Part shown: positions 44,804 to 54,418 of the stretch, one piece after another
How the letters are laid out: each line of letters begins with the position of its first letter
How positions within the stretch are numbered: the stretch's first letter is position 1
Position numbers and translations under genes: made by a program
Assembly: GCF_900640115.1 (NCBI RefSeq)
Contig: NZ_CAAAIW010000013.1
Span: forward strand, 1-64,000
Direction: 5' to 3'
Origin: Legionella yabuuchiae
Lineage (GTDB): Bacteria > Pseudomonadota > Gammaproteobacteria > Legionellales > Legionellaceae
DNA length: 64,000 nt
The notes under the pieces: model-generated
The model's input: the letters and a program-made list of their open reading frames with translations, nothing else
Told to the model about the DNA's origin: nothing
Databases searched by the model: none

Positions 44804-45075
44804 TGCAGTACCCAAATAGAAAAAACGCATTATACAAAAGCCAAAGGCATTTGTTCAAATTTATTACCAATATTTTAGTCATTCCCGACGTGTTTGTAAG
44901 AATTGAATAGCAAGGCCTATCGGCTATTATTGCTTTCTCAAACAAGTGTTTCTACTTGTTCCGGCCATCTTTAAATGTTAGATGTTCCAAATAAATCGGT
45001 CTACGTAGAAGAACGAGTAACCCGAGTAAAGAAAACGCGTCCTAAAAGCGACGAAGCGCTTCCAATCGCTTCTAC

Positions 45076-45828
45076 TTACTGATGAATTAACTTTCCACTG
45101 AGCGACATAGATGGCTTGCCCTCCACAAATAACCCTAGGTCATCGGCTGGAACTAATCCCGAAAAAGCATATTCGTTCTTTTGCAAAATCAAGCAGTAAA
45201 ACCCTGCTGGAAAAGGCCAAAGCATTTTGCCAATTTCGTTAAAAAATTCAAGCTTAAGGATGTATTTCTCCTTAGATACGGGAGGTATGTAATAAAAACT
45301 ATGATGTAAATACTGATTATAACCCAAGTTCAGTAAAATACGCTTAATGCTAAAGGAAGACGTTAAATATTTAACAGCATGACTTAAATAATCAATATTT
45401 CCCCATTTTACAGATGCCCCCCAAAAACTCCAAGGGTTTATACCGAAAAATATTACATATCCGGCAGGTTTTAAAATTCTATCAATTTCTACAATTAGAT
45501 TTTTATCGAGAGATAAAATCTCCAGTGTAAAGGGTGCAATTAAGCAATCCAAGCTGTTTTTTTCTAACGGAAGCGACGTAATTGATGACATCAAAGAGGT
45601 ATTTTGAATATTAAGATATGGGGTTACTATCCATTTATAATAAAAATGCATTGATTTCAGCCAGATATTGGTTCCGCAATTGCCAAGTTGCAGTAGCGAT
45701 TTACCATAAAGGAACTCTTGGTGCTTTTCTAATTCCTTTGCAAACGCATGGGCAACACGCTCGCCTTGAGCTGTCTCAAACCAATCGTCCAGGGAACGAT
45801 ACTGCTTTGATAGTGCATCGGTTGCCAA
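45076..45828 (-). CDS. SAM-dependent methyltransferase, YafS-like
   Basis: A 250-residue class I methyltransferase-like protein. The N-terminal LDDWFETAQGERVAHAFAK and the later CLIAPFTLEILSLDKNLIVE with PAGYVIFFGINPWSFWG are the pattern of the YafS family beside rnhA/gloB in enterobacteria. The SAM-binding glycine loop (LLQLGNCGTNIWL) is poor, lacking the usual D/E-x-G-x-G-x-G, so activity is uncertain. The target is unknown. It is monocistronic, and its 5' end faces a 373-base gap before pilB. Confidence 0.78.
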   Translation of the reverse strand: MATDALSKQYRSLDDWFETAQGERVAHAFAKELEKHQEFLYGKSLLQLGNCGTNIWLKSMHFYYKWIVTPYLNIQNTSLMSSITSLPLEKNSLDCLIAPFTLEILSLDKNLIVEIDRILKPAGYVIFFGINPWSFWGASVKWGNIDYLSHAVKYLTSSFSIKRILLNLGYNQYLHHSFYYIPPVSKEKYILKLEFFNEIGKMLWPFPAGFYCLILQKNEYAFSGLVPADDLGLFVEGKPSMSLSGKLIHQ

Positions 45829-46201
45829 TTTACTTTAATCCTCTATTAACACCTTTTTTATTAGATATTAGGTCAATTTAGGCTACGAGCTTAGTTATCT
45901 ACAGACGAACTCGATTTTCTAAATTTTCGCTACCACTGTACTATAATTTAAACAACCAAAAAACATATTTAAAGGAATAAGCTCTGTACATGACAGGTTT
46001 TTTGTCATGTACAGAGAGGAATAAGGGATGATTTCTGCTTTGTTTGAGGACTTATGAAAGGCAACATACGTAAAGTTATAGAAAAATGAATAGCCCTAGC
46101 TTAAGATAGGTTTACCTCGCAGGATAACTTAGAGAATCAAAGCGTATGCAGTACCTACCTTTATTGTCTATAGTTATCATATATTAATCAAATTGTATAT
46201 T
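45829..46201. other. Intergenic region before pilB with a strong hairpin
   Basis: A 373-base gap separating the divergent methyltransferase and pilB genes. Its main feature is the 14-bp perfect inverted repeat at 45982-46016. No pilin gene or RNA gene is visible. Confidence 0.4.
45982..46016. repeat. TGTACATGACA palindromic repeat, copy 2
   Basis: CTCTGTACATGACA (45982-45995) pairs perfectly with TGTCATGTACAGAG (46003-46016) around a 7-base loop. The arms share GCTCTGTACATGA and TCATGTACA with the copy at 33657-33686. Confidence 0.7.
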
Positions 46202-47923
46202 ATGGCAATTACTGAAAATACACACTTAAATGTAATTGGCTCGCTACTCGTCCAGGAAAAATTACTCGATCGAGAAAATGCACTGAGCTATCAGAGGCTT
46301 GCTGTTGACAGTAAGACGAGTTTCCAAAAGTATTTAATTGATAACGACATCCTAACAGCTAAAGAAATTGCATTATCTCTTGCAAATAATTTTGGCATTC
46401 CTTTGCTAGATCTGGACTGTATTGATGTTGAATCCATTCCGACCGATCTTGTGAGCAACAAACTGATTAGACGGCATGGTATAATTCCTATATTTACACG
46501 TGGGAAGCAACTTTATCTCGCTATTGATGATCCCAGCAAAAATGGCTCATTAAAAGAAATTCAATTCCACACTGGCCTACATTCCATGCCACTGGTCGTT
46601 GAAACAGACAAATTAAGTGACTTTATTGACCAATTGCTTAACGAGCAAGAGTCGCAAGGCTTAGCCAGCTTTTTTGATGAAAGTCAGGATATTGAAGGAC
46701 TTGAAATCAGCACCGATGAAGAAGAGGATGAAGGCGATGAAACAGCGCTTTCGCGTGAAGATGCTCCAATTGTTAAGTTTGTAAATCGTATTCTGGTGGA
46801 AGCCATTAAAAAAGGTGCTTCTGATATCCATTTTGAACCCTATGAACGTGCTTATCGTATCCGATATCGCCAAGACGGCATTCTAAATGAAGTTACTTCG
46901 CCTCCCATCAGTCTGTCCACAAGAATCGCTGCTCGCATCAAAGTAATGTCAAATCTTGATATATCCGAGCGCCGAGTGCCACAAGATGGTCGATTTAAAA
47001 TGAAATTATCAGCCAAAAAGGCAATAGACTTTCGCGTCAGTACTTGCCCGACCGTAGGTGGTGAAAAAGTTGTGATGAGGATTCTAGATCCAGGCGCTGC
47101 CAAAATAGGCATTGAAGCCCTAGGATTTAATCCCATTCAAAAGGAACATTTTATGAAAGCCATAGGTCATCCCCAAGGGATGATTCTTGTAACAGGGCCA
47201 ACAGGAAGCGGTAAAACCGTGACCCTTTATACCGCATTAAATCTTCTTAACGTGCCTGAAAAAAACATCTCCACCGCCGAAGATCCGGTGGAAATTAAAG
47301 TGCAAGGAATTAACCAGGTCAACATTCATCCCAAGGCAGGTCTTACATTTTCCGGTACATTACGGTCTTTTCTACGTCAAGACCCAGATATCATCATGGT
47401 TGGAGAAATCCGTGATTTAGAAACCGCAGAAATTGCTGTAAAAGCTGCTCAAACCGGCCATTTGGTTCTATCAACCCTACACACCAATAGCGCTGCAGAA
47501 ACTTTGACTCGACTTGTCAATATGGGCATCCCTTCTTACAATATTGCAAGCTCAGTCAGTTTAATCATCGCTCAACGCCTCATCCGCCGCTTGTGCGAAC
47601 AATGTAAAATACCCCATGCTGACATTACGGAGAAAAGTTTAATCGAATTAGGATTCTCACCAGAACACATTAAGGACATCAAGGTCTATAAAGCCGCCGG
47701 ATGCACTCAATGTAATCATGGCTACAAAGGTAGAATTGGTTTATTTGAGGTTATGCCCATATCGAAAGGTATAGGCCGTTTAATTATGGAAGGAGGAAAT
47801 TCCCTGGACATTTTAAAGCTTGCACAGTCAGAAGGAATGTTAACCATTCATCAGTCTGGGCTAATGAAAATTAAAGAAGGAATTACCACAATAGAAGAAG
47901 TTAACCGAGTAACATTAGATTAA
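46202..47923 (+). CDS. pilB: Type IV pilus assembly ATPase PilB
   Basis: A 573-residue secretion ATPase powering pilus extension. It has an N-terminal T2SSE/MshE domain (KYLIDNDILTAKEIALSLAN). The ATPase core has Walker A GPTGSGKTVTLYTAL, an Asp box, Walker B GEIRDLETAEIAV and His box TGHLVLSTLHTN. A tetra-cysteine metal site is at CEQCKIPHA and CTQCNHGYKGRIG. An upstream in-frame TTG (46193) is less likely than the ATG at 46202. pilC follows after 7 bases and pilD after that; pilA is not adjacent. Confidence 0.96.
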   Translation: MAITENTHLNVIGSLLVQEKLLDRENALSYQRLAVDSKTSFQKYLIDNDILTAKEIALSLANNFGIPLLDLDCIDVESIPTDLVSNKLIRRHGIIPIFTRGKQLYLAIDDPSKNGSLKEIQFHTGLHSMPLVVETDKLSDFIDQLLNEQESQGLASFFDESQDIEGLEISTDEEEDEGDETALSREDAPIVKFVNRILVEAIKKGASDIHFEPYERAYRIRYRQDGILNEVTSPPISLSTRIAARIKVMSNLDISERRVPQDGRFKMKLSAKKAIDFRVSTCPTVGGEKVVMRILDPGAAKIGIEALGFNPIQKEHFMKAIGHPQGMILVTGPTGSGKTVTLYTALNLLNVPEKNISTAEDPVEIKVQGINQVNIHPKAGLTFSGTLRSFLRQDPDIIMVGEIRDLETAEIAVKAAQTGHLVLSTLHTNSAAETLTRLVNMGIPSYNIASSVSLIIAQRLIRRLCEQCKIPHADITEKSLIELGFSPEHIKDIKVYKAAGCTQCNHGYKGRIGLFEVMPISKGIGRLIMEGGNSLDILKLAQSEGMLTIHQSGLMKIKEGITTIEEVNRVTLD

Positions 47924-47930
47924 TATAAAT

Positions 47931-49151
47931 ATGGCAAAAATATCAAACACACTTATTAGTTTTAACTGGGAAGGGGTGAATCAATCCGGTGAAAAAATCA
48001 ACGGAACGATCGACGCTCAAAGTATCGCTATCGCTAAAGTAGAACTACGAAAGCAAGGCGTGATTACGCGAAAAATCGTAAAAAAACGGGCTCCCTTATT
48101 TGGAAAAAGCAGTAAAAAAATCAAAGCTGCTGATATCACCATCTTCAGCCGTCAAATGGCGACCATGATTGAAGCCGGAATCCCTTTAGTCCAAGCGTTT
48201 GACATTGTAGCACGTGGGCAAGCAAATCCTCGTATGAAAAAGCTTATTGAGGATATTAAAACGGACGTGGAATCGGGTACAACACTCGCCGAAGCGTTTA
48301 AAAAATATCCTCAGCATTTTAATGATCTCTTTTGTAATTTAGTTGATGCTGGAGAACAATCAGGTGCATTGGACACCATGTTGGACAAAGTTGCAACATA
48401 TAAAGAAAAAATTGAAACGATTAAAAAGAAAATTAAAAAAGCACTTACCTACCCCATGGCCATTATGGTCGTTGCTTTTGTGGTTACAGCAGGACTACTT
48501 ATCTTTGTGGTGCCTCAATTCGAATCCTTGTTTGAAGGCTTTGGCGCAGATTTGCCTGCCGTTACTCGAGGTGTAATTACCATGTCGGAATTTTTTCAAG
48601 CCTATTGGTACATCATCTTTGGTGCAGTTGGGCTTGGTGTCTATGGGTTTATCTACTCCATGAAGCATTCAGAGACATTTGCGCACAATATCGATCGTTT
48701 TTTACTGAAGTTTCCAATCATTGGACCCATTATTGAAAAAGCTTCTATTGCGCGATTTGCACGTACCCTTTCAATTACGTTTGCTGCGGGTCTTCCATTG
48801 GTTGATGCATTAAAATCCGTCTCTGGCGCAACTGGGAACTATCTTTTCGCCAAAGCAACAGAAAATATCCGCGAAGAAGTCTCAAGCGGTCAGCAATTGC
48901 AAGTGGCGATGGAAAATACAAAGATGTTTCCAAATATGGTTGTTCAAATGGTTGCTATTGGAGAGGAGTCAGGAGCGTTAGAGCAAATGCTCAAAAAAGT
49001 CGCTGATTTTTATGAAGAAGAAGTCGACAATGCCGTTGATTCACTAAGCAGTTTATTAGAGCCTCTAATCATGGCAATATTAGGAGTCTTGGTTGGTGGT
49101 CTTGTGGTTGCCATGTACTTACCCATCTTTAAACTTGGAACGGTAGTATGA
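47931..49151 (+). CDS. pilC: Type IV pilus platform protein PilC
   Basis: A 406-residue polytopic inner-membrane platform protein of the GspF/PilC family. It has two T2SSF domains: the first around FSRQMATMIEAGIPLVQAFD, the second around FARTLSITFAAGLPLVDALK. Three membrane spans occur (YPMAIMVVAFVVTAGLLIFV; YWYIIFGAVGLGVYGFIY; PLIMAILGVLVGGLVVAMY). It couples PilB rotation to pilin insertion. Length and order after pilB are standard. Confidence 0.96.
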   Translation: MAKISNTLISFNWEGVNQSGEKINGTIDAQSIAIAKVELRKQGVITRKIVKKRAPLFGKSSKKIKAADITIFSRQMATMIEAGIPLVQAFDIVARGQANPRMKKLIEDIKTDVESGTTLAEAFKKYPQHFNDLFCNLVDAGEQSGALDTMLDKVATYKEKIETIKKKIKKALTYPMAIMVVAFVVTAGLLIFVVPQFESLFEGFGADLPAVTRGVITMSEFFQAYWYIIFGAVGLGVYGFIYSMKHSETFAHNIDRFLLKFPIIGPIIEKASIARFARTLSITFAAGLPLVDALKSVSGATGNYLFAKATENIREEVSSGQQLQVAMENTKMFPNMVVQMVAIGEESGALEQMLKKVADFYEEEVDNAVDSLSSLLEPLIMAILGVLVGGLVVAMYLPIFKLGTVV

Positions 49152-49155
49152 GATA

Positions 49156-50013
49156 ATGAGTGAATTCATTGTGCTTTACCCAATTGCCTTTACTGTCGTT
49201 TTTGGGATATTTTGTTTATGTGTAGGAAGCCTGCTTAACGTATTTATTCATCGTCTTCCTCTCATGATGATCGCCAGCTGGACAAAAGAATGCCGAAATT
49301 TTTTAGAATTACCTGAGCCGCCTATTGAAAAAGTTAACCTTTTTACCCCTCGTTCCCACTGTCCTGAATGTAAAACCCCAATCCCAGCATGGCATAACAT
49401 TCCTATTTTAAGTTATTGCGTATTAAGAGGAAGAAGTCACTGTTGTAAAAAACGAATATCAATTAGATATCCTTTGGTGGAAGCGCTTTGTTTAGTGCTC
49501 TCTTTATTCGCTGCCTGGCATTTTGGTTACACACTAACTCTAGTCTTTGCTTTGCTCTTTATTTGGCTCTTGATTGTTATCGCATTTATAGATTTACAAC
49601 ACCAACTCATTCCAGACTCATTAAGCTTAAGTCTACTTTGGATAGGACTGTTTGCGAATATGCTGTCACTATTTACACCACTTCCAAACGCTGTGCTAGG
49701 AGCAGCAGTAGGTTATTTAAGTTTGTGGGCATTGATCCAACTGTATTATTTATTAACCGGAAAAATCGGTATGGGGCATGGTGACTTCAAACTACTTGCC
49801 GCTTTTGGAGCTTGGTTTGGATGGACCGTTCTACCGTTCATTGTTTTATTTTCTTCCATGATTGGCGCAGTCATTGGCATAAGCTATCTTAAATTTAAAG
49901 GTAAATCACATGATACCCCTCTTCCATTTGGTCCATACCTATGTATAGCAGGTCTTATCGCTCTTTTTTATGGTACAGAGATTATCCAATGGTATATTAG
50001 TTTCTATCGCTAA
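49156..50013 (+). CDS. pilD: Prepilin peptidase/methyltransferase PilD
   Basis: A 285-residue bifunctional membrane aspartic protease that cleaves prepilins and pseudopilins and N-methylates the new end. In Legionella one PilD serves both pili and the type II secretion system. Catalytic aspartates are in VIAFIDLQHQLIPD and GMGHGDFKLLAAFG. The cytoplasmic zinc loop begins with CPEC but its second pair reads GRSHCCKKRIS, with the cysteines adjacent instead of C-x-x-C. About seven membrane segments are visible. It follows pilC after 4 bases. Confidence 0.95.
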   Translation: MSEFIVLYPIAFTVVFGIFCLCVGSLLNVFIHRLPLMMIASWTKECRNFLELPEPPIEKVNLFTPRSHCPECKTPIPAWHNIPILSYCVLRGRSHCCKKRISIRYPLVEALCLVLSLFAAWHFGYTLTLVFALLFIWLLIVIAFIDLQHQLIPDSLSLSLLWIGLFANMLSLFTPLPNAVLGAAVGYLSLWALIQLYYLLTGKIGMGHGDFKLLAAFGAWFGWTVLPFIVLFSSMIGAVIGISYLKFKGKSHDTPLPFGPYLCIAGLIALFYGTEIIQWYISFYR

Positions 50014-50350
50014 AACATGGGCTTTGTGAAAAAACACGTATCCCGAATACCCGCGGCGAAGTCAAGTATTCGCCTTATTAAAAAAAGAACATTGTTTAGT
50101 CCAGTTAACTTTCCATTAAACAGAGTTGTTATACCCGCGAACTAAGTGATCCTCACAAAATTTACCATTTTCTAGCCAACGCCTGCTAGATTAGAATTGA
50201 CAAATTCTCATAGTCAACAATGTTCTTGTATTTTGTCAAATTCAACCATTAATTAACCCAACTAGAAATAAGAAAATATTTTTTATCTCTGACCATATTA
50301 GCTGCTTGTTACACCACTTCTGAGTATTATTATTTTAGTTTCTATACTGA
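50014..50350. other. Gap between pilD and the ankyrin gene
   Basis: A 337-base AT-rich region holding an imperfect inverted pair (GAATTGACAAA near 50196 with TTTGTCAAATTC near 50235). It presumably contains the promoter of the 50351 gene; no CTTAA direct repeat (PmrA) is seen. Confidence 0.3.
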
Positions 50351-53300
50351 ATGATTTATAATTATACACATCTACCAATTATAGAGCCACCAACTCCCAT
50401 GCCCACTAAACTTAGAGAATTAATTGACAACCAAGACGTCGCTGCGTTAAGAGCGTTTATTGCTGAACATGAGGGATTAAATTACGCATCGATTAGCCCC
50501 AACGGCGCATCAGCGCTTTGGTGGGCTTTAATGCCCCCCCAAGGCAAGTCCATATCTTATAAGGTGGTTGAGTGTTTGCTTGATTATATCAAAGGAGACG
50601 GCACTCCCCTTATTAACCCTACGCAACCGCTTGCCGGCCTAACGCCGCGGCAATACATAGTTGCGCACAATCAGGAAAACGCGCTAAACGATATTTTAAG
50701 AATAGTAACAGCGGCTGAAAACCGATATCAGCATCCAACCCTCCCTCAAGCACAAGCAGGCCTTGCCGCACTGGCTGATGACGCTCAAAATGTCCATGAC
50801 TCTAGGATTAGTCAACTTGCCCACAAAAATACTATTCAACTGTACGAGCATTACATTGAGGGCAAAGGTTTTGCGCTTGATGAAGCGCTATGCCAAAAGA
50901 CTTTTAAAGAAATAACCTCCTTTATTGAAAACCACCCGAGCCTACGCGCTTATAAAGCGAGACAAATGAAAGAAGGGCTGAATTATTGCTTTAAAACGCC
51001 GGGGCAATTTAGTTTTAGAAACGTTCAAGATGATAAGAAAAAAGAATTTTTTCTCACTCTTGCACAGCTGACCAGTCTCGTCTGGCTAGCTGCCAATGAA
51101 AAAGAAGAACGCCTACTTCCTGAAGACAGCGATGATAAAGATGGCGTTTTGCGCCTTGAAGCAAGAAAAATAGCGCTTTTAAATACGCTTTATGATAACG
51201 CTACAGCTTATGGCCAAGGCCGCCACAGTTGTGCCGGTGGCGCTTGCCATCGTTTGGGCTCATCACTGGCATCGCTACATCGTTTAGTTGATGCCTTTCC
51301 CGCGGACGTAAAGCTAACAGGCGATGCGGCAAATATCGTTACCATTCGCGTCCTAGGCGAGGCGCTGGGCGAGTTATTACAAGAAGAGCCCGAGCATCAT
51401 TTGGCCTTGGTGCGTTTTTTCTCGTTTGAAGACTATGACCAGGAAGAGAAAGATAAAGAAACATACCATGCGTTTATTGAAGCGCGAGCAGAGACCCTTG
51501 AGCGCACGTTAGATGGTGAAAATATTGCGGAAGAACAAATTGCAGCTACGATTGAAGCCATCCGTGGGGATTATCCTTCCTATCCGCTTTCATGCCATAA
51601 AATAAGCCATCAGCTATCTGCTTTAATGATGGCTTATGAAAAAGAAGAGCTGGATAAGAAGATATTTTTTGAAGAGAAACCGGCACAAGAGATAATGAAT
51701 CAGGGCATTCAATGCCTGGCTGAGTATTTAAAAGAAAAAGAAGCCTTTAGTAAGCTGCTTGAAGCCCATGGTTATAGCCCTAGCTCTGATGAGAAGGTAG
51801 CTTTTGCAAAAGAGTTTATTACACAATGGTTTCAGCAAAAAACGTCTGAAGGCGCGGCGATAGACATCAGTAATTTTCTTAAAAATAACCTTCAGGAAGA
51901 ACAATTAGCCTTCCCTGCGCAATGCTTTTATCTTGCTTATTTTAAAAGCCAACAAGCCATTATGGCAGAAAACAATCCTCACCAGGCGTTATGGTTAAGT
52001 CAACTTACCAATCAACAGATTATCGCTTTGATGAGCGGGGTTGCGCAAAATAAGGAGGGTCAAATTGGCCAACAAGACCTTGCACTGCTTCCCTTACTAG
52101 TAGAAGAAGCCCTGCTTCAAGGAATGACCGCGAACTTAAACCTTCAAGGGATAAGCTTTCAACATATGGACCTAAGAGGTCATGATTTCTTCGGCGTGAA
52201 TTTAGATAACGCGCGCTTTATTGACTGCTTATTGCCCATTAACGCAAGCCCTGCCAGTTGCGAGGCGATACATCTTGAAGATTGCCACTTGCCACTGATT
52301 GCAAGCGATGCCCCGGCAATTGCTATTGCCAAATTATTTGAATGCCGCCCACGGTCTAAATTAACGCTTGCGCTTTACCTTAAAAAAGTTAACTCAGTGG
52401 ATGATTTTAAGGTACGGGATAAAGACGGCAATACCGCGTTGCAATTGGCGGTCCGGTACGGACATACAGAAGTAGTAAAGGCCATTCTTGCAAGCCCGCA
52501 TTGCAATAGTGAGGTTTTAAAGGCGCAGGATAGGCTTTATCGGAATACCGCGTTGATTTTGGCGGCACGGCACGGACATACAGAAGCAGTAAAAGCCATT
52601 CTTGCAAGCCAGTATTGTGATAGCGAGGTCTTAAAGGTGCGGGATAGCTGGGGCGATACCGCGCTGATGCAGGCGGCCACCAAAGGACATACAGAAGCCG
52701 TGAACGCCATTCTTGCAAGCCAGCATTGTGATAGCGAGGTCTTAAAGGCGCGGAATAGCTGGGGCTATACCGCGTTGATGGAAGCGGCCAGCAACGGACA
52801 TAGAGAAGCCGTGAGCGCCATTCTTGCAAGCCAGCATTGCAATAGCGAGTTTTTAAAGGCACAGGATAAAGATGGCAATACCGCTTTGATATTGGCGGCC
52901 CGCGAAGGACGTACAGAAGCCGTGAGCGCCATTCTTGCAAGCCAGCATTGCAATAGCGAGTTTTTAAAGGCACAGGATAAAGATGGCAATACCGCTTTGA
53001 TATTGGCGGCCCGCCGCGGATATACAGAAGCTGTGAACGCCATTCTTGCAAGTCAGCATTGTGATAGCGAGGTTTTAAAAGCACAGGATAAAAATGGCAA
53101 TACCGCGTTGATACTGGTGGCCCAATCCCTATTTGGACGCACTGAGGTAGTGAATGCCATTCTTGCAAGCCAGCATTGCAATAGCGAGGTTTTAAAGGCA
53201 CAGGATAAAGATGGCAACACCGCGTTGAAACAGGCGGCTCAATTAGGATGCACTGAGGCAGTGAGAGCCATTCTTGCAAGCCAACATTGCAATAGCGAGG

Positions 53301-54418
53301 TTTTAAAGGTACGGGATAAAGATAGCAATACCGTTTTGATATGGGCGGCCCGATCAGAACGCACTGAGGTAGTGAGAGCCATTCTTGCAAGCCAATATTG
53401 CAATAGCGAGGTTTTAATGGCACGGGATAAAAATGGCAATACCGCGTTGATATTGGCGGCCCAATCCCTATTTGGACGCACTGAGATAGTGAATGCCATT
53501 CTTGCAAGTCAACATTGTAATAGCGAGGTTTTAAAGGCGCAGGATAAGTATGGCAATACCGCATTGATATGGGCGGCCCGCGAAGGACATACAGAAGCTG
53601 TGAACGCCATTCTTACAAACCGGTATTGTGATAGTGAGGTTTTAAAGGTGCAAAATGAAGATGGCTGTAACGCGTTGATGTGGGCGGCCAAGTGGGCAAA
53701 AACTAATGAAGTAAAAGCCATTCTTGCAAGCAAGCATTGCAATAGCGAGTTTTTAAAGGCACAGGATAAAGATGGCAATACCGCGTTGATATTGGCGGCC
53801 CGCCGCGGATATACAGAAGTCGTGAAGGCCATTCTTGCAAGCCAACATTGCAATAGCGAGGTTTTAAAGGCGCGGGGGGAATATGGCAATACCGCATTGA
53901 TATGGGCGGCCCAAAATGGACAAACTGAGGCCGTGAACGCAATTCTTGCAAGCCAGCATTGTGATAGCGAGTTTTTAAAGGCACAAAATATAGAAGGTAA
54001 TAGCGCGTTGATACGGGCTGTCCAAAAGGGACAAACTGAAGCCGTGAACGCAATTCTTGCAAGCCAACATTGCAATAGCGAGATTTTAAAGGCACGGGAT
54101 AAGTATGGCAATACCGCGTTTCAACTAGCACAGCGTTATGGGCTTCACAAAACAACTCAAGAAATAGCCAAGCATGCTCCCCCTTTGCTAGGAAATATTA
54201 GCATGATGATATGGGGTGGTTTTATAGCCGCCGTGGGAATAAGCGCTATCGCTGTTGCATTTACCGTGTTAAATGTCGACACCATTGGAACAACTGGCAT
54301 TGCCTTGGCGACGATGGGCATAGCAGCAACGTTATCTGGCGTTGGTTTATTCGCTGCGGGCGCTCATAAACAAACCTGCCAATCAAGCCGTTTATCACCC
54401 ACCCGAAGCAGGGTCTGA
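50351..54418 (+). CDS. Giant ankyrin-repeat membrane protein, candidate Dot/Icm effector
   Basis: A 1355-residue protein. Residues 15-110 resemble one or two degenerate ankyrin repeats (KLRELIDNQDVAALRAFIAE). Residues 110-590 are helical, with a Cys pair in RHSCAGGACHRLGSSLASL. Residues 594-628 form seven pentapeptide-like units (ANLNL QGISF QHMDL). Residues 690-1275 are 15 full ankyrin units of 37-39 residues plus one partial, consensus DKDGNTALILAARRGHTEAV then NAILASQHCNSEVLKAQ. Two hydrophobic segments end the protein (about 1285-1307 and 1313-1337), followed by a short basic tail (SRLSPTRSRV). There is no signal peptide. It probably binds host proteins and inserts a C-terminal hairpin into a membrane, which is inference. 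Confidence 0.78.
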   Translation: MIYNYTHLPIIEPPTPMPTKLRELIDNQDVAALRAFIAEHEGLNYASISPNGASALWWALMPPQGKSISYKVVECLLDYIKGDGTPLINPTQPLAGLTPRQYIVAHNQENALNDILRIVTAAENRYQHPTLPQAQAGLAALADDAQNVHDSRISQLAHKNTIQLYEHYIEGKGFALDEALCQKTFKEITSFIENHPSLRAYKARQMKEGLNYCFKTPGQFSFRNVQDDKKKEFFLTLAQLTSLVWLAANEKEERLLPEDSDDKDGVLRLEARKIALLNTLYDNATAYGQGRHSCAGGACHRLGSSLASLHRLVDAFPADVKLTGDAANIVTIRVLGEALGELLQEEPEHHLALVRFFSFEDYDQEEKDKETYHAFIEARAETLERTLDGENIAEEQIAATIEAIRGDYPSYPLSCHKISHQLSALMMAYEKEELDKKIFFEEKPAQEIMNQGIQCLAEYLKEKEAFSKLLEAHGYSPSSDEKVAFAKEFITQWFQQKTSEGAAIDISNFLKNNLQEEQLAFPAQCFYLAYFKSQQAIMAENNPHQALWLSQLTNQQIIALMSGVAQNKEGQIGQQDLALLPLLVEEALLQGMTANLNLQGISFQHMDLRGHDFFGVNLDNARFIDCLLPINASPASCEAIHLEDCHLPLIASDAPAIAIAKLFECRPRSKLTLALYLKKVNSVDDFKVRDKDGNTALQLAVRYGHTEVVKAILASPHCNSEVLKAQDRLYRNTALILAARHGHTEAVKAILASQYCDSEVLKVRDSWGDTALMQAATKGHTEAVNAILASQHCDSEVLKARNSWGYTALMEAASNGHREAVSAILASQHCNSEFLKAQDKDGNTALILAAREGRTEAVSAILASQHCNSEFLKAQDKDGNTALILAARRGYTEAVNAILASQHCDSEVLKAQDKNGNTALILVAQSLFGRTEVVNAILASQHCNSEVLKAQDKDGNTALKQAAQLGCTEAVRAILASQHCNSEVLKVRDKDSNTVLIWAARSERTEVVRAILASQYCNSEVLMARDKNGNTALILAAQSLFGRTEIVNAILASQHCNSEVLKAQDKYGNTALIWAAREGHTEAVNAILTNRYCDSEVLKVQNEDGCNALMWAAKWAKTNEVKAILASKHCNSEFLKAQDKDGNTALILAARRGYTEVVKAILASQHCNSEVLKARGEYGNTALIWAAQNGQTEAVNAILASQHCDSEFLKAQNIEGNSALIRAVQKGQTEAVNAILASQHCNSEILKARDKYGNTAFQLAQRYGLHKTTQEIAKHAPPLLGNISMMIWGGFIAAVGISAIAVAFTVLNVDTIGTTGIALATMGIAATLSGVGLFAAGAHKQTCQSSRLSPTRSRV
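52418..54175 (+). repeat. Tandem 111-bp ankyrin-coding repeats (about 16 units)
   Basis: Units of 111 bases (two of 117, one of 114) are highly alike at DNA level. Units 5, 6 and 13 are nearly identical over most of their length. Units 7 and 10 share the same two-codon insertion (QSLFGRTE). This argues for recent duplication or gene conversion within the array. The homogeneous repeats also create long spurious open frames on the minus strand. Confidence 0.88.

Noticed and set aside
45982-46016. SOS/LexA box (CTGT-N8-ACAG)
   Set aside because: CTGTACATGACAG has only five bases between the half-sites, not eight, and the surrounding 14-bp inverted repeat explains the match.
46193-46201. TTG start of pilB three codons upstream of the ATG
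   Set aside because: No ribosome site favours it and the ATG at 46202 gives the usual N terminus.
50014-50350. Pilin gene downstream of pilD
   Set aside because: No frame in the gap carries the prepilin leader or the hydrophobic N-terminal helix of type IV pilins.
52407-54155. Long minus-strand open frames (up to 385 codons) opposite the ankyrin array
   Set aside because: They mirror the 111-base repeats of the plus-strand gene, have no ribosome sites and encode only periodic low-complexity sequence; the absence of stops follows from the repeated unit.
52418-54175. Regularly spaced repeats suggesting a CRISPR array
   Set aside because: The unit is 111 bases, in frame, and continuous without unique spacers; it is protein-coding ankyrin sequence.
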